Position numbers and translations under genes: made by a program. Of a stretch of DNA of 64,000 bases, positions 1-9,108 are shown piece by piece; within the stretch, counting starts at the first letter, position 1, and each line of letters opens with the position of its first letter. Source of the DNA: Terriglobia bacterium (GTDB taxonomy: Bacteria; Acidobacteriota; Terriglobia; Acidiferrales; UBA7541); assembly GCA_020073605.1 (NCBI GenBank), contig JAIQEW010000020.1, forward strand, positions 1 through 64,000, given 5' to 3'. Under the pieces are notes generated by a model. The model had not been told where the DNA came from. It was given only the letters and a program-made list of their open reading frames with translations, and searched no databases.

Positions 1-172
1 GATAGAACGTCTGGCGGCTGATGCCGAAATGCCGGCAGGTAAAGGCGGCGTTCCGCTGGTGATGTAAGTAGTGGGCCATCCATCGAAGCCGGAGCTGACC
101 TTCTCGGCTTAACTCTGGCCCAAGGCGCGCCAGGTGGCGCGCCTTGGGCACCTTCCCCCATCGAATTTGCAT
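1..172 (-). CDS. IS transposase, N-terminal part only (runs off the left edge)
   Basis: Reading the minus strand from the ATG at 170-172 to the window edge gives 57 open codons. They contain a basic N-terminus (MQIRWGKVPKARH) and a helix-turn-helix segment ending CRHFGISRQTFY. This matches the N-terminal HTH of IS481/IS3-like DDE transposases, where the motif is typically CRRFGISRxTFYRW. The DDE catalytic core would lie left of the window. Just upstream of the start, at 176-194, is a perfect 7-bp inverted repeat (GACACTC, 5-nt loop, GAGTGTC) that could be an operator or part of the element end. Family assignment rests on the HTH motif alone, so IS481 against another IS3-like group is not settled. 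Whether the gene is intact cannot be seen. Confidence 0.72.
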   Translation of the reverse strand, partial: MQIRWGKVPKARHLARLGPELSREGQLRLRWMAHYLHHQRNAAFTCRHFGISRQTFY

Positions 173-310
173 CGCGACACTCTATCTGAGTGTCACCAAT
201 CATTCTGAACGAGAACAGCATCTGGAAGGTGGGAATTCCGGACGGGCTACTGCGAGGAGCTGTCTTTCGGCTCGGCGTTCGCGTTGCGGCAGTGCCTGAT
301 TAACGCGCTA

Positions 311-369
311 TCCGGACAAGTTAGTACTGGAACGAACTTGTCCGGTGATCCGACTTATCAGAACTTGGC
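311..369. repeat. 59-bp palindrome-bearing repeat, copy A
   Basis: The core is an inverted repeat CCGGACAAGT...ACTTGTCCGG (312-345) followed by a GATCCGACTTATCAGAACTT tail. A second copy at 1423-1481 aligns without gaps at about 47 of 59 positions. The two copies flank the alpha/beta hydrolase gene, and copy A lies about 140 bp upstream of the partial transposase. It may be an IS terminal repeat or a miniature element. Confidence 0.6.
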
Positions 370-465
370 CCGATTATAGGGCAACGGCTGGTGCTACTGG
401 ATTAGGCTTTGCGCGCTCGATTCAGGGCCACGCTGAAGTGGTAATCGCCGTTCGAGTGCTACTGC

Positions 466-1356
466 CTATCGGTGAGGGGATACGGGGAAGTTTCTCACGA
501 GCCAATCGACGGTCAGCCTGGCGTAGGACTCCGCGAGCGGGCCAGTCGTCAAAAAGTGGCTCGCGCCCTTAACCCAAATCAAGTCGCGTTGCGGCGACGC
601 CGTCAGGCTGTCGTAAATCTTTTGAGCGTTCGGCGGGAGGGCAAGCTCGTCCCTATCGCCGTGAATCACCATGGCGGGAACTTTGATCTTCGGTCCGTAC
701 TTGATTGTGCTGGGCGTGCCCGGGTCGTTCGGCGCTCCGAAAAAGCTGATCAGCCACTTTGCTGTTCCCATGATTGACAGACCGCCGGGAAACCAGTTCT
801 CAAACCCGATGGGTTCCTGCCCCTTGCCTTGGGCGACCAATTCGCGCGCGTGCCTGAGCGTGTCCTCCAGGCGCCGCTTGTCCGCTTCGCTGCTCCGAAC
901 CTGAAACTCCAGATACGGTGATGGGATCGAAGCCATAAAGCCGACCGCCTTGACCGCAGGGTCGTTTCGCTCAACTACATACTGTGCCATGCGAGCGCCG
1001 CCAAGGCTGATGCCCAGAATCGCGATCCGCGCGTAACCCTTCGATTTTGCGTACGCGACGAAGGCGGCGATGTCCTTCACCGCGTCGCTATATTCCGCGA
1101 AGGAGTTGTTGTACGAGGCGCGCATGTTGCAAAGCAGGAACGCGTAGCCGTTATCTGTCAGTGCGCTGGCAAGAGGAGAGTAATCATGCGCCGGAAACAG
1201 TGCTGCGCCCGTCGTGCCACCGGGCACCATGACAACCAGCGAATCGCTGGCCTTCTGCGGCTCCCACAGCAGGCCGTTGAGCGCAACTTTATCTTCCGCC
1301 TCGACCAGAATCAGATCCAGCCGGCTTTGCGACCGCGTAATCGGAGTGGTTGCCAT
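466..1356 (-). CDS. alpha/beta hydrolase
   Basis: This 296-residue protein has an alpha/beta-hydrolase layout. An early strand and oxyanion region (VVMVPGG) is followed by the nucleophile elbow GISLGG with its serine near residue 117. A candidate acid lies in HGDRDE and the terminal histidine in GASHFLT. There is no signal peptide, so it is probably a cytoplasmic esterase or lipase-like enzyme of unknown substrate. The gene stands alone, bracketed by two copies of a palindrome-bearing repeat and next to a transposase fragment, so it may have been carried or moved by a mobile element. The fold and catalytic triad are clear; the substrate is not predictable from sequence. Confidence 0.85.
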   Translation of the reverse strand: MATTPITRSQSRLDLILVEAEDKVALNGLLWEPQKASDSLVVMVPGGTTGAALFPAHDYSPLASALTDNGYAFLLCNMRASYNNSFAEYSDAVKDIAAFVAYAKSKGYARIAILGISLGGARMAQYVVERNDPAVKAVGFMASIPSPYLEFQVRSSEADKRRLEDTLRHARELVAQGKGQEPIGFENWFPGGLSIMGTAKWLISFFGAPNDPGTPSTIKYGPKIKVPAMVIHGDRDELALPPNAQKIYDSLTASPQRDLIWVKGASHFLTTGPLAESYARLTVDWLVRNFPVSPHR

Positions 1357-1422
1357 GGCGAGAACTATATTCCAGTCATGCTCGTCCGATCAAGGATCTG
1401 AGGAGATGGCTTAAACCCATCT

Positions 1423-1481
1423 ACCGGACAAGTGGGTAATAGATCGACCTTGTCCGGTAATCCGACTTGTCAGGACTTTGC
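1423..1481. repeat. 59-bp palindrome-bearing repeat, copy B
   Basis: This is the second copy of the element at 311-369, in the same orientation: ACCGGACAAGT, a 13-nt variable loop, then CTTGTCCGGTAATCCGACTT. The stem arms and the tail are conserved while the loop differs. That pattern fits selection on the inverted repeat, as in a transposase or regulator binding site, better than a simple recent duplication. Confidence 0.6.
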
Positions 1482-1612
1482 TGCCGGTGTGATGCGCGTC
1501 ACGCGGCATGGTGATGATGGTCGCCGTATCCAGAGCACCCCCTGAGCTAAAAAAGACACCGTGGGTCGAGTGAGGCCCTCCGTTGCCCTGCGCGGAGAAA
1601 GGGAAGATCACG

Positions 1613-2446
1613 ATGTCCCATTCCGGTGTTGATCTATTCAAAGGGGCTGTTTGGGCAGGCCACCCTTTGTCTGCCGCGGAGTTGCGTTATCCGACCATCG
1701 CGGAGGCGGAAGAGACCTTCCTGAAAGGGATGCTCGAAACGCCCTGGAAGCAGGGACGCCGGAGTCCGACCGAGTGGGCTTTATCAATTCTTGTGCACGT
1801 CATACTCGTAAGCGCAGTGGTGTTGGCACCGCTCCTCTTCACACAAGTGCTTGACCTTCGCGATTTTCAAGTGATGTTTCTGGTCGCGCCAAGGCCTCCC
1901 GCGGCCGCACCGCCGCCCGCGATGGCCGCGCAAAAAGTGGCCAAGCCCGTAGCACATTTGCTGCCCAAGACGCTGATGGCTCCCACCATGATTCCAGCAA
2001 AGGTTCAGGTCGTGCGGGACGAAGTGGCGCCGCCCGAACTAGCGATCGATGGGGTGGTCGGCGGCGTCCCCGGCGGAGAGTCAGGCGGTGTATTGGGTGG
2101 AATCATCGGCGGAATCGAAGCGGGCGCGAAGCCACCGCCACCTCCGGCGAAGAAGGAAAAGATCCTGCGTGTCGGCGGGGTCGTCAAAGCGCCGCGGGAG
2201 CTCTACAAGCCCGGCCCAATTTACCCATCACTCGCCCTTACTGCACGCATTCAAGGGGTGGTCAACGTCGATGCGCTTATCGATGAACACGGCGACGTTG
2301 TGAAGGCGCAACCCATTGACGGCCCTGTGCTACTCGTTCCCTCGGCAATCGCATGCGTGCTGAAATGGAAGTACGAACCAACCTACCTGGATGGGGACCC
2401 GGTCTCGATCAGGATGCACGTGACGGTGAAATTTTCGCTGCGGTAA
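1613..2446 (+). CDS. TonB-family energy transducer (periplasmic C-terminal domain protein)
   Basis: The protein has 277 residues from the ATG at 1613, which follows a purine-rich GGAGAAAGGGAAGA stretch; an upstream in-frame start at 1583 is less likely. Domain order is a cytoplasmic N-terminus of about 55 residues, one membrane segment (ALSILVHVILVSAVVLAPLL), a Pro/Ala-rich and Gly-rich linker, and a C-terminal TonB-like domain beginning near YPSLALTARIQGVV. The family links the inner membrane proton motive force (ExbBD) to outer-membrane receptors, but many acidobacterial copies have no known partner. No exbB, exbD or receptor gene is adjacent. A second, different TonB-type protein is encoded at 13564-14577. 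Confidence 0.8.
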   Translation: MSHSGVDLFKGAVWAGHPLSAAELRYPTIAEAEETFLKGMLETPWKQGRRSPTEWALSILVHVILVSAVVLAPLLFTQVLDLRDFQVMFLVAPRPPAAAPPPAMAAQKVAKPVAHLLPKTLMAPTMIPAKVQVVRDEVAPPELAIDGVVGGVPGGESGGVLGGIIGGIEAGAKPPPPPAKKEKILRVGGVVKAPRELYKPGPIYPSLALTARIQGVVNVDALIDEHGDVVKAQPIDGPVLLVPSAIACVLKWKYEPTYLDGDPVSIRMHVTVKFSLR

Positions 2447-2828
2447 TCGGCCCAAGCAAGGATGTGAACATGTCGGCCAATGAAGTCGGATCAGCCGCCT
2501 TCATGCACAATGGCCCTGTGGGTTCGATCACTGGCGAAGCCAAAGTGGTCAATGCGAGCGCCTTGGACGTAATCCCTCAAAGCAGCGTCGCGCCATCCAA
2601 CCCTTAAGAGTCAGCGTCTTCCGAGGCCGCGGAGACAAAAGAGCTCCGGGGTGCCTGCTCTGGACGGTGGGTTCCACATCCGCGACACCGGCAGACTCTA
2701 GCGCAACTGGTTGGTATTCTGCACGGACAAATGGACAAAAACCCTCATCCAAACAACGCCGTAACCCATGATGATTGAACGTGGAATGTGTGAAGATCTA
2801 GCGTGGCAAAATGAGTTCCTTTAGTCCC
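2447..2828. other. intergenic region without a supported gene
   Basis: Only short open frames overlap here, none with a ribosome-binding site or recognisable motif. It separates the TonB-like gene from a convergent unknown gene. No clear hairpin terminator was seen. Confidence 0.5.
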
Positions 2829-4019
2829 TTAGGTCGTTCTGATAAAGCTCTTTAGTGGCCCCTCGATAAATTGGTTCGGCCGCCAGCCCCTCAATAGTTT
2901 TTCCAAGAGAAAAGCGTCGGCGGCCGAAATCCCTAGGCTCGTCAGCACCGCCGCAGTTGGAGAACTGACTGCGCCGATCGCCAAACCGGCCACGTTCACT
3001 AGAAGCCACCGAACGGCCTTCGGGGGTAGCCTGTCGGCCCAGTCCAATCTCGACACCTCCCGGCAATATTCTTCGCTGAGGTCAGCAGACGGGCCCTGCT
3101 TTCTGAGCCAATCCTTGAATTTTTGTGCTTGCTGCACGAGTTCAAGCACATCCGCAAAGCTCCGCTGCCGATTGTTTACGGCCTGAGCGATGGCGCGGGA
3201 ATCGTTCACCACGAGCTCCGTAAACCGATCCAGGACGTCCCTGTTTCTATCGTGCTCTTTGAACAAACTGGCTATTTTGTTGGCGCTGATGATCGAACTA
3301 ACCGGCCCGAGCGCGAGGTCGGAAGAAAATTGCGAGGCCGTCTCCATGTTGCTCCTCGCGCTCAACAAACTAGCCATGATGAAAGCCTTTGAAAGCGAAG
3401 AGTGCTCCGGGCTCACCCGCCTATGGTACGACTCGTTTGCTTCCGTGAAATTGATGTTAGTTTCAACACGAAATTCTCCGTTGGACTCCAAGAAAATATC
3501 GAAGACCAGAGGATTCGGTTGGACGAAATCCGGGGCAAGCGAAGCAAGTAAGCCTTGAACGCTGGCGCGTATGTATTCGCGGTCGGGCAGCTCAGACTGG
3601 AGGTGACCCAATATGGATTTGGGATACTCGAACGACTCGACAAATTTCGAAAACCGCCTCAGTGTCTTGTTGAGACCTTTGCCGGAGGGGCCACAGTATT
3701 CTTCGAAAAAATGTGTCGCTTGGTTCAGGAAGTTCTGGTTTTGTGCCTTGACGGTGACAAGCCCGTGTCTCTCTAAGGGCGTTGAATCGTGGTGGGTTCC
3801 GACTGCTGTTAGGTTTTCGGCGTAGTGGATTTTGAGGGTGCCCATTTGGCAGAGTTCCAGGACGACATCGCTTCCCCACGTTCTAACCAAAGACACAAAC
3901 GTCTCGTGGTCGGCGAGGAAATGAACCTGCTGATAGAAAATCAGGGACTCTGCCAACTGACCAAAATCAACCGGGCCGCCGACGAATCCATCTCTAGCTA
4001 TGCAGATCGATTCAAACAT
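2829..4019 (-). CDS. hypothetical protein, about 396 residues
   Basis: I do not recognise this protein. It is long, open and has a normal amino-acid mix, unlike the overlapping shadow frames. The start is placed at the ATG at 4019 (MFESICIARDG); a TTG at 4067 would add 16 residues. Most of it looks soluble and mixed alpha/beta. A hydrophobic stretch near the C-terminus (WLLVNVAGLAIGAVSSPTAA, then ADAFLLEKLL) could be a membrane hairpin or an amphipathic helix. It is flanked on both sides by 300-400 bp of apparently non-coding DNA and has no operon partner, which fits an accessory gene. No function is proposed. Confidence 0.6.
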   Translation of the reverse strand: MFESICIARDGFVGGPVDFGQLAESLIFYQQVHFLADHETFVSLVRTWGSDVVLELCQMGTLKIHYAENLTAVGTHHDSTPLERHGLVTVKAQNQNFLNQATHFFEEYCGPSGKGLNKTLRRFSKFVESFEYPKSILGHLQSELPDREYIRASVQGLLASLAPDFVQPNPLVFDIFLESNGEFRVETNINFTEANESYHRRVSPEHSSLSKAFIMASLLSARSNMETASQFSSDLALGPVSSIISANKIASLFKEHDRNRDVLDRFTELVVNDSRAIAQAVNNRQRSFADVLELVQQAQKFKDWLRKQGPSADLSEEYCREVSRLDWADRLPPKAVRWLLVNVAGLAIGAVSSPTAAVLTSLGISAADAFLLEKLLRGWRPNQFIEGPLKSFIRTT

Positions 4020-4455
4020 TTGGTTGGCTGCGGCGAGCGGTCGTCCCGAAGGCCTTCGACAAGTCAAGGATCAGCATTGTAATCAGAATCTATCTGAGGT
4101 CCGGACCGGAGGCAAGCCAACCGTTGCTCGAAGATGAGCGGTGAGGACTCGGTAATTCGTCCGGCAAAGATCACCTGTTTCTACCACGCTAGAATTTCTG
4201 CAAGCTCAGCCTTCCAACTATGGAAATTACGGTCTCTCGCCGAGTAGGGTTTCTAACCACGTGGTCCCGGGCTGCCTGCGGCACGGGGCGCACGGCCCAG
4301 GGGGCAGTTTCGGTCTGGCCTATCTCCCATCCCGTTAGAAGACCTCCGCGTTCCTGCCTTGCGCGGCAGTTGCGGCCAGGCCAGCCTCTCGACTAACATC
4401 CCTCCGCGGTATTTGACGCAGCAGATTCATACCACAGCGAAACGGGAGCAGTCCC
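4020..4455. other. intergenic region without a supported gene
   Basis: This is the divergent spacer between the unknown minus-strand gene and the aldo/keto reductase. No tRNA, clear promoter pair or repeat was recognised. The only useful signal is the GGGAGC ribosome-binding site at about 4443-4448 that serves the next gene. Confidence 0.45.
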
Positions 4456-5403
4456 TTGATCAAGCGCAGACTCGGAAACTCCAGCCTGGAAATCGGCCCG
4501 CTGGTTTTCGGCGGAAACGTCTTCGGATGGACCGCCGACGAACCGACATCGTTCAAGCTGCTCGACGCATTCGTCGCGTCGGGGCTCAACATGATCGATA
4601 CGGCCGACGTGTATTCGAAATGGATTCCCGGGCACGTGGGAGGCGAGTCCGAAACGGTCATCGGCAACTGGCTCGCGCAGCGGGGCGGCCGCGACAAAGT
4701 GCTGATCGCCACCAAGCTCGGCGTGGAGATTGGCCCCGGCGAGCAGGGCCTCTCGAAGGCTTACATGACGAAGGCGGTGGAGCGCTCGCTTGCGCGGCTG
4801 AAGACCGACTACATCGACCTCTACCAGGCGCACCGCGACGACACCGAAACGCCGATGGAAGAAACGCTCTCGGCTTTCGGAGAGCTCATCAAATCGGGAA
4901 AGGTGCGCGCCATAGGAGCGTCCAACTTCAAGGCCGACCGCCTCGCCGAGGCGCTCCGGATCAGCGCCGCCCGCGGGCTTCCGCGCTATGAAAGCCTTCA
5001 GCCCTGGTACAACCTCTACGACCGCTTCGATTTCGAGGGTGACCTCTCACAATTGTGCCAGCGCGAGAACATCGGCGTGATTCCATATTTTTCGCTGGCC
5101 AGCGGATTTCTTACCGGGAAATATCGCACGGAAAAAGATGCCGAGGGAACAGCGCGCGGTTACCGGACGAAAGGCATGCTCAACGAGCGCGGCTTCCGCA
5201 TCCTGAAGGCGCTCGACACCGTTTCCGCGGACATCGGCGCAACGCCCGCGCAGATTTCGCTCGCCTGGCTTGTGGCGCGCGGCGTCACCGCTCCCATCGC
5301 CAGCGCGACAAACCTCAAGCAGTTCGAGGAGTTGCTCGGATCAACGACCTTGAAGCTCACGCCCGACGCCGTGCGGCTGCTCAATGACGCCAGCCGCACC
5401 TAG
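4456..5403 (+). CDS. aldo/keto reductase
   Basis: This 315-residue (beta/alpha)8 aldo/keto reductase has the family tetrad: Asp and Tyr in IDTADVY, Lys in ATKLG and His in YQAHRDD. Late NADPH-binding segments (SLASGFLTGKY and the SATNLKQFEE region) are also present. It resembles the AKR11/AKR12-type oxidoreductases that act on small aldehydes and ketones; the physiological substrate is unknown. Translation probably begins at a TTG (4456) preceded by CGGGAGCAG. Its stop codon lies in a CTAG that also supplies the stop of the convergent ThDP enzyme, so the two genes overlap tail to tail by 4 bp. Confidence 0.9.
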   Translation: MIKRRLGNSSLEIGPLVFGGNVFGWTADEPTSFKLLDAFVASGLNMIDTADVYSKWIPGHVGGESETVIGNWLAQRGGRDKVLIATKLGVEIGPGEQGLSKAYMTKAVERSLARLKTDYIDLYQAHRDDTETPMEETLSAFGELIKSGKVRAIGASNFKADRLAEALRISAARGLPRYESLQPWYNLYDRFDFEGDLSQLCQRENIGVIPYFSLASGFLTGKYRTEKDAEGTARGYRTKGMLNERGFRILKALDTVSADIGATPAQISLAWLVARGVTAPIASATNLKQFEELLGSTTLKLTPDAVRLLNDASRT

Positions 5404-7079
5404 TGCCGGGACATGAGCAGAAGCAGCTCCGGCGGGAACGGCGCGAGGTCGATTGCCACGTTGATGCACGCGGGCTTCCCGCTCGCAAACGCCGCTTTGA
5501 TGGCCGGGCCGAGTTCCTTGATCTCGGCCACGCGCTGGCCGTAAGCCCCGAACGCCGCGGCCACCTCGTGATACTTGGCGTCGAGAAGCTCGGTTCCGGT
5601 CAGGCGATTCTTGCCGGAGATGATTTCCTGAAAGTGCTGCGACGCGGCCCAGCTGTGATTGTTCATCACCACGGCGACGATCGGCAGCTGGTGGCGCACC
5701 ATCGTATCGAATTCGGCGATGGTGAAGCCGATCGCGCCGTCCCCGACGAGGCATAGAACCGGCCGCTTCGGATTCGCTACCTGCGCTCCGATCGCGAGGC
5801 CCAGCCCCATTCCCACCGCTCCCAGAAAACCGTGTGTAATGTAGCCGCCGGGATGATTCTGGCGAATCACTTCGTTCATCCAGTGGTAAGCCTCCGCGCC
5901 GTCGCCGATCACGATGGCGTCCTCGGCGATGTTGTCCGCGATCGCCGAGACGGCCTGGTAGGGATGAATGGGCGGCGCGGCGCGGTTGAGATCGGCCTGC
6001 GCGCGCTTGCAACGCTCCACTTTGGCGTTGCGGATCGTCTGCTGCCAGCGGCTGTGGTCCGGCCACTTCTGCGATTTCGCGCGAGCGTTCAGCGCGCGCA
6101 GGGTTTCGCGGGGATCGGCAACGATCCCCAGGGCAACCTGCCGCACGCGCCCGATCTCCTTGGGGTCGATCTCGACGTGGATGATCTTCGATGCGAGCGG
6201 CACCACCTGATCGCTCATGCCGAGCGTGAAAAGACCGAAGCGGACGCCAATCGCCAGCACGAGATCGGGCCGCTGATCCGGCGCGGCAAGGTCGGCCATC
6301 TTGTGGAACGTGCCGCCGTATAGCGGATGATTGCTCGGCAGCAGCCCATGCGCCTGAAAATCCGAGAAAACGGGAATGCCCGCTGTTTCCGCGAACGCCC
6401 GCAGCTCATCTCCTGCACCCGAGAAATAGGCGCCCGCTCCGGCCATGATCACGGGGCGCGCGGCGCTCTTGAGCAGTTGGATCGCCTGGTCGACCGACCG
6501 GTCCTCGGGCAGCGCGCGCGAGTCGAGTACCACATTTTCAGGAATCTGCACCGAAGCCTCGTCCACTTGGGCAATCAGCACGTCCATGGGCATGTCCAAA
6601 AGCACGGGACCGGTAGGCCCCGAAGTGGCGAGGCGGACGGCCTGAGCGACGAGGCGCGGAATCTGCTGCGGAACGGTGATGCGATGCGCCCACTTTGTGA
6701 TGGGCGTGGCGACGGCGACCTGGTCCAGGCCGGATTGCAGCGTGTTGGTTTCCGCTTCGCCGAGGCCGCTCGATCCGCTGATGTAGAGCACCGGCGTGCG
6801 ATCGAGGTAGGCATTCGCAATCGAAGTGATGATGTTCGTGAACCCCGGCCCGGCCGTGGCCATCGCCACGCCCAGCGAACGCGTGGCCCGGGCATACCCT
6901 TCGGCCGCGTGGCCGGCGGCCACTTCGTGGCGCGTGTCGGTGATCGGAATGCCGTGATCCAGGCACGATTGAAAGATCGTCTCGAGGTGCGCCCCGTGCA
7001 ACCCGAAAATGTGTTTCACGTTCGCTTTGATCAGCGTCCGTACCAGAAGCTCTCCACCGGTAACCATGCCCATGCGCAA
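5400..7079 (-). CDS. thiamine diphosphate-dependent enzyme (acetolactate synthase-like)
   Basis: The 559-residue protein has the three-domain ThDP decarboxylase/lyase architecture. The N-terminal PYR domain carries the cofactor-activating glutamate (RHE, residue 52). A central Rossmann-like domain follows (about 195-340). The C-terminal PP domain has the ThDP/Mg motif GDGAIGF about 25 residues before the closing NN. Acetolactate synthase catalytic subunits, oxalyl-CoA decarboxylase and 2-hydroxyacyl-CoA lyases share this plan. No ilvN regulatory subunit or ilvC is adjacent, which argues against a biosynthetic role. A lyase or decarboxylase of a 2-oxo or 2-hydroxy acid is equally plausible. 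Confidence 0.85.
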   Translation of the reverse strand: MRMGMVTGGELLVRTLIKANVKHIFGLHGAHLETIFQSCLDHGIPITDTRHEVAAGHAAEGYARATRSLGVAMATAGPGFTNIITSIANAYLDRTPVLYISGSSGLGEAETNTLQSGLDQVAVATPITKWAHRITVPQQIPRLVAQAVRLATSGPTGPVLLDMPMDVLIAQVDEASVQIPENVVLDSRALPEDRSVDQAIQLLKSAARPVIMAGAGAYFSGAGDELRAFAETAGIPVFSDFQAHGLLPSNHPLYGGTFHKMADLAAPDQRPDLVLAIGVRFGLFTLGMSDQVVPLASKIIHVEIDPKEIGRVRQVALGIVADPRETLRALNARAKSQKWPDHSRWQQTIRNAKVERCKRAQADLNRAAPPIHPYQAVSAIADNIAEDAIVIGDGAEAYHWMNEVIRQNHPGGYITHGFLGAVGMGLGLAIGAQVANPKRPVLCLVGDGAIGFTIAEFDTMVRHQLPIVAVVMNNHSWAASQHFQEIISGKNRLTGTELLDAKYHEVAAAFGAYGQRVAEIKELGPAIKAAFASGKPACINVAIDLAPFPPELLLLMSRH

Positions 7080-7128
7080 GCACCTCGATGATTTCGAATC
7101 TTCCTGAAGTCGTTCCGTGCGTACCCTG

Positions 7129-7452
7129 CTAAAACTTGTCGATCTTGGCGGCGAGGATGAAGTCGCTTTCGGTAAGGCCGTTGATGCTGTGCGTCCACGT
7201 CGTCACTTCCGCCTTGCCCCATGCGAGAAAAATGTCCGGGTGATGTCCTTGCGCCTCGGCGAGCTCTCCCACCTTGTTCACAAATGCGAGCGCCTGGCGG
7301 AAGTCCGGAAACTTGAACGCGCGGGTGATGTGATGCCCGTCCACGACCTTCCATTGCGGCACCTGCTGCGCGAGCTCCTGCAGCTGCTCGCCCGCCAGCG
7401 GAGGGACTCCTCCCCGGCATGGGACGCAGTTCTTGCTGGCAAGTTCAGTCAT
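7129..7452 (-). CDS. phhB: 4a-hydroxytetrahydrobiopterin dehydratase (pterin-4-alpha-carbinolamine dehydratase)
   Basis: The 107-residue protein matches the whole length of the PCD family. The active-site pattern E-x3-HHP followed by a Trp and a second His (EAQGHHPDIF...TTWTH) is complete. It dehydrates 4a-hydroxytetrahydropterin, recycling the cofactor of phenylalanine hydroxylase, and in many bacteria also supports molybdopterin or folate metabolism. The start ATG at 7452 is preceded by GGGAGG at good spacing; a longer frame upstream of it is not needed. No aromatic amino acid hydroxylase gene is adjacent, so the pterin partner is unknown. Confidence 0.9.
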   Translation of the reverse strand: MTELASKNCVPCRGGVPPLAGEQLQELAQQVPQWKVVDGHHITRAFKFPDFRQALAFVNKVGELAEAQGHHPDIFLAWGKAEVTTWTHSINGLTESDFILAAKIDKF

Positions 7453-7595
7453 GCAATCGAGCCTCCCGGTGTCATTCCGCCCGTGGATTGTACCCCTACG
7501 CGTCAAATGGGGGTAGCCACGCGGTGGCCCGCGCCGGATGAGTTCTGCTATTCTTTTCGGCGCACGAGCGCAGCCATTTTCCAACCGAGGATCGC

Positions 7596-8138
7596 ATGCC
7601 GGAAGAACTGCAGGAATTGCACGAGCAAGCCGAGGAAGGCGCGCACCAGCCAAGCCTTGCTCCGGTAACCGTGACGATGGCGGTGCTTGCCGTCCTGGTC
7701 GCCACCGTCTCACTGCTCGGCCATCGCGCGCACACCGAAGAGCTGCTGCTCCAAACGCGGGCTACAGACCAATGGGCGTACTATCAGGCCAAGGACATCC
7801 GCCGGCACACCTACGAACTTTTCCTCGATGAAACCTCCGTCTTCACGCTTCAGAATTCGGAGCAGATCGAAAAGCTCAAGGAAAAGTACACCAAGGAAGT
7901 CGAGCGCTACCGCGAAGAGCAGAAAGAGATTGAGGCCGAAGCCAAGAAGGCGGAGGCAGAAGTGGCGCTCCAGCAGCGGCGGGCAAACCGCTTCGATCTC
8001 GGCGAGGTGATGCTCGAAGCCGCGCTCGTGATCTGCTCCATCACGCTGCTGACGCGGAAACGAATCTTCTGGAGATTCGGAGCAGTGCTCGGAATCCTGG
8101 GGCTGGCCGTGGGCGCCGCGGGATTCTTCATCCGCTGA
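7596..8138 (+). CDS. DUF4337-type membrane protein
   Basis: The 180-residue protein has an N-terminal acidic stretch and a first transmembrane helix (about 25-42, VTVTMAVLAVLVATVSLLG). A long charged coiled-coil region follows (about 85-135, rich in EKLKEKYTKEVERYREE). Two closely spaced C-terminal hydrophobic helices end FGAVLGILGLAVGAAGFFIR. This arrangement and the DQWAYYQAKDIRRHTYE segment match the DUF4337 family, whose role is unknown. It begins at ATG 7596 after GAGG. It is divergent from the pterin dehydratase gene and probably monocistronic. Confidence 0.78.
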   Translation: MPEELQELHEQAEEGAHQPSLAPVTVTMAVLAVLVATVSLLGHRAHTEELLLQTRATDQWAYYQAKDIRRHTYELFLDETSVFTLQNSEQIEKLKEKYTKEVERYREEQKEIEAEAKKAEAEVALQQRRANRFDLGEVMLEAALVICSITLLTRKRIFWRFGAVLGILGLAVGAAGFFIR

Positions 8139-8167
8139 GGGCGGAGAATAACGCGCGCACTCGACGG

Positions 8168-9043
8168 CTAGCGCTTGCCGGACGCAGCGGCGCGCGCTTC
8201 GACGTACTCGCGGGCGTAGGCGACGAAGATCTTCTCCACCTTTTGCACGATCGGCCCGGGAGCAGCGGCGATTCTGTGGCCGTTGATTTCGCTCGCGGGA
8301 ATCACGTTGCGATTCGTCGACGAAATAAAAACTTCGTCGGCGGAGTAGAGATCCTCCGGATAAAGAGTGCGCTCCTCCACCGGCACGCCTGCCTGCGGCC
8401 CGATCTCGAGCACGATCCCGCGCGTCACGCCTTCCAGGCAGCCCGATGAAAGCGGCGGCGTGGCCACGCGGCCTCCCCGCACGCAGAAGATATTCGCGGC
8501 CGTGCACTCGGCCACTTCTCCGCGCTCGTTGAGCAGGACAACCTCGTCGTAACCCGCCTGCTGCGCCTCGTAAAGATTCCAGACGTTGTTGAGCCACGAA
8601 GTGACTTTCACGCCCGCAAGCGGCGAGGCCGCATGGCGGCCGTGTTCGCGCAGCGCCAGCCGCACGGGTTCCTTGTGTGGCGGGAGGCCTGCGGAACACA
8701 TCAGCAGGTCGGCCGAAGGAAGACCTTCATCGCTGCGCCAGAGGCTCGGATGGTTGTAAATCACGTAGATCCGCGCGCATCCCTCGCGCACCTGGTTGGC
8801 TTGCAGGACTCCGCCCAACTGCCCGCGGACCGTCTCTTCGTCAAATGGGAACGGGCAGTGCGTTCTCTGAGCGTCGCGAGCGAGACGCATCCAGTGGCGC
8901 TCGAAGGCGAACGGAATTCCTTCGATCACGCGCATCGTGGTGAACAGGCCCCAGCCGCTCATCAAGCCCGATTGTCCGGGCGACAGCCGCACTTGCTCGA
9001 TGGGCTGCATCCGGTCGTTATGGAAGACAAATCGATGAATCAT
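8168..9043 (-). CDS. class IV aminotransferase (branched-chain / D-amino acid aminotransferase or ADC-lyase type)
   Basis: The 291-residue PLP fold-type IV enzyme has the lysine expected to bind PLP in VKVTSWLNN (about residue 146). The glutamate region GEVAECTAANIF and the phosphate-binding segment LEGVTRG are in the usual order. The family includes branched-chain aminotransferase (IlvE), D-alanine aminotransferase and 4-amino-4-deoxychorismate lyase (PabC). At 291 residues any of these is possible. There is no pabAB or ilv context to decide between them. The start ATG at 9043 follows GGGGGAATGA. Confidence 0.85.
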   Translation of the reverse strand: MIHRFVFHNDRMQPIEQVRLSPGQSGLMSGWGLFTTMRVIEGIPFAFERHWMRLARDAQRTHCPFPFDEETVRGQLGGVLQANQVREGCARIYVIYNHPSLWRSDEGLPSADLLMCSAGLPPHKEPVRLALREHGRHAASPLAGVKVTSWLNNVWNLYEAQQAGYDEVVLLNERGEVAECTAANIFCVRGGRVATPPLSSGCLEGVTRGIVLEIGPQAGVPVEERTLYPEDLYSADEVFISSTNRNVIPASEINGHRIAAAPGPIVQKVEKIFVAYAREYVEARAAASGKR

Positions 9044-9108
9044 TCATTCCCCCATACAGAATAGCAGGATTGTATCGCAGAAAATGTGCGCGCCTGGAGG
9101 GCCGTGTC

